A stretch of 13,182 bases of DNA from an uncultured Prevotellaceae bacterium (GTDB lineage: Bacteria > Bacteroidota > Bacteroidia > Bacteroidales > Muribaculaceae), in the NCBI GenBank assembly GCA_937916085.1, contig CALGGO010000065.1, forward strand, positions 1-13,182. The letters are read 5' to 3'. This document shows, piece after piece, positions 12,535 to 13,182 of the stretch. The notes under the pieces are model-generated. The model worked only from the letters and a program-made list of their open reading frames with translations, was not told the origin of the DNA and made no database searches. Every line of letters begins with the position of its first letter. The stretch's first letter is position 1. A program made the translations under genes and the position numbers.

Positions 12535-13108
12535 AATAGTTAATAGCTACATGATGAAAGACTCTTTCAACAAGCGGTAGTGTTTCACCAAATGAGATGT
12601 TTGCTCCTGCCTGAAACCTTTTTGGCAAGTAAACAGTCAAATAGCGGCAATCAAAAAAAGCATTATCATCAAGTCGTTTAATAGTATCAGGAATTATCAC
12701 CTCATCGATTGGAGTCCTATAAAATGCATTTTCACCTATAACTTCAAGACAATTATTTAGTTTGACTTCCTGAAGCTTTTTACAACCACTAAAACAATCT
12801 CTTCCTATGTATTTTACATTTGCACCTAATGCCAAAGTCCTGTAATCATCGCCATGAAAACGGCAACTAATACAAGTTACTTTGTATTTAATATCATTAT
12901 ATTCCACAAAATCTGGAATAATGATGTCTGACATGGGTTGTGATATTCCTGTGACTATTGCCTCGTCTTCAAAAATATCAAACTCAAAACCGTCTTTTTC
13001 AAAACTTTTAGAACCAGTCTCAATCTCTCTTTCTCTTTCATCTTGTGCCTCATTAATATCAGAAAAATCGATTGCACCTGTTAATAAGTCATAATCTTCG
13101 ATTGTCAT
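12497..13108 (-). CDS. Small BspA-type leucine-rich repeat protein
   Basis: 203 residues from ATG 13108. An alternative ATG at 13153 adds 15 residues, but 13108 is preferred because AT-rich leader-like sequence precedes it. After an acidic N-terminal stretch (about 13-31) there is the usual lead-in of BspA/LRR_5 proteins (VTGISQPMSDIIIPDFVEYN, 52-71). At least three LRR_5 repeats follow at about 92-162, with landmarks IGRDCFSGCKKL, IGENAFYR and LDDNAFFDC. LRR_5 proteins are usually large secreted adhesins. This one is short, has no signal peptide and no sorting or type IX secretion tail, so it is probably cytosolic and may bind a protein partner. The AT-rich composition differs from the fermentation operon. 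It is the first visible gene of the cassette. Confidence 0.8.
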   Translation of the reverse strand: MTIEDYDLLTGAIDFSDINEAQDEREREIETGSKSFEKDGFEFDIFEDEAIVTGISQPMSDIIIPDFVEYNDIKYKVTCISCRFHGDDYRTLALGANVKYIGRDCFSGCKKLQEVKLNNCLEVIGENAFYRTPIDEVIIPDTIKRLDDNAFFDCRYLTVYLPKRFQAGANISFGETLPLVERVFHHVAINYYDETDNMQITAS

Positions 13109-13156
13109 ATTAATTATTTTATTATTAACGCGAGTTCGGGATAAGATTATCATAAA

Positions 13157-13169
13157 ATGGCAATGCCAT
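13157..13169. promoter_or_regulatory. 13-bp palindrome upstream of the LRR gene
   Basis: ATGGCA-A-TGCCAT is a perfect inverted repeat about 50 bp upstream of ATG 13108. It could be an operator half-site pair. It lies at the window edge, and no consensus promoter is seen next to it, so this is weak. Confidence 0.25.
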
Positions 13170-13182
13170 GCTCTCGATTAAA

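Overview
The window looks like chromosomal DNA from an anaerobic gut-type member of the Bacteroidales. This rests on three things: a lysine/butyrate fermentation operon, promoters of the Bacteroidetes kind (TTTG, about 19 bp, TAnnTTTG), and FISUMP-like and BspA-type leucine-rich-repeat proteins. Shine-Dalgarno sequences are mostly absent, which also fits. The family cannot be fixed from the sequence.

Region 1 (1-6276, + strand) is the downstream part of a fermentation operon. In order it carries the end of kamE (D-lysine/beta-lysine 5,6-aminomutase B12 subunit), a CoA-transferase B subunit, a crotonase, a 3-hydroxybutyryl-CoA dehydrogenase, a butyryl-CoA dehydrogenase, etfB and etfA. It closes with a strong intrinsic terminator. 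Together the genes can take lysine carbon and acetoacetyl-CoA to crotonyl-CoA, reduce it to butyryl-CoA with Bcd/Etf, and release butyrate by CoA transfer to acetoacetate. The remaining lysine genes and the CoA-transferase A subunit must lie upstream or elsewhere. The spacers between the first five genes are unusual: they hold inverted repeats and degenerate tandem arrays of 7- or 8-bp units.

Region 2 (6326-10624, - strand) reads from right to left. It has a consensus promoter, a leader made of 32-33 bp direct repeats, an AAA/DUF4143 ATPase, and two related membrane proteins. Each membrane protein has a cytoplasmic Ser/Thr-kinase-like domain, one transmembrane helix and a FISUMP-like ectodomain. 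The promoter-distal one keeps all kinase catalytic motifs. The other is a clear pseudokinase (HGN for HRD, DFE for DFG, and a collapsed activation segment). This tandem kinase/pseudokinase pair is the most interesting candidate system here.

Region 3 (10625-11095) has no gene. It holds a MITE-like element of about 200 bp with 15-bp terminal inverted repeats, and REP-like hairpin repeats in opposed pairs (mosaic-element-like).

Region 4 (11096-13182, - strand) is a compact cassette of unknown function, AT-rich at its right side. It holds a small cytosolic BspA-type LRR protein, a 104-residue hypothetical protein, a 47-residue membrane miniprotein and a 315-residue acidic hypothetical protein. 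The last has its own promoter, embedded in the end of the miniprotein gene.
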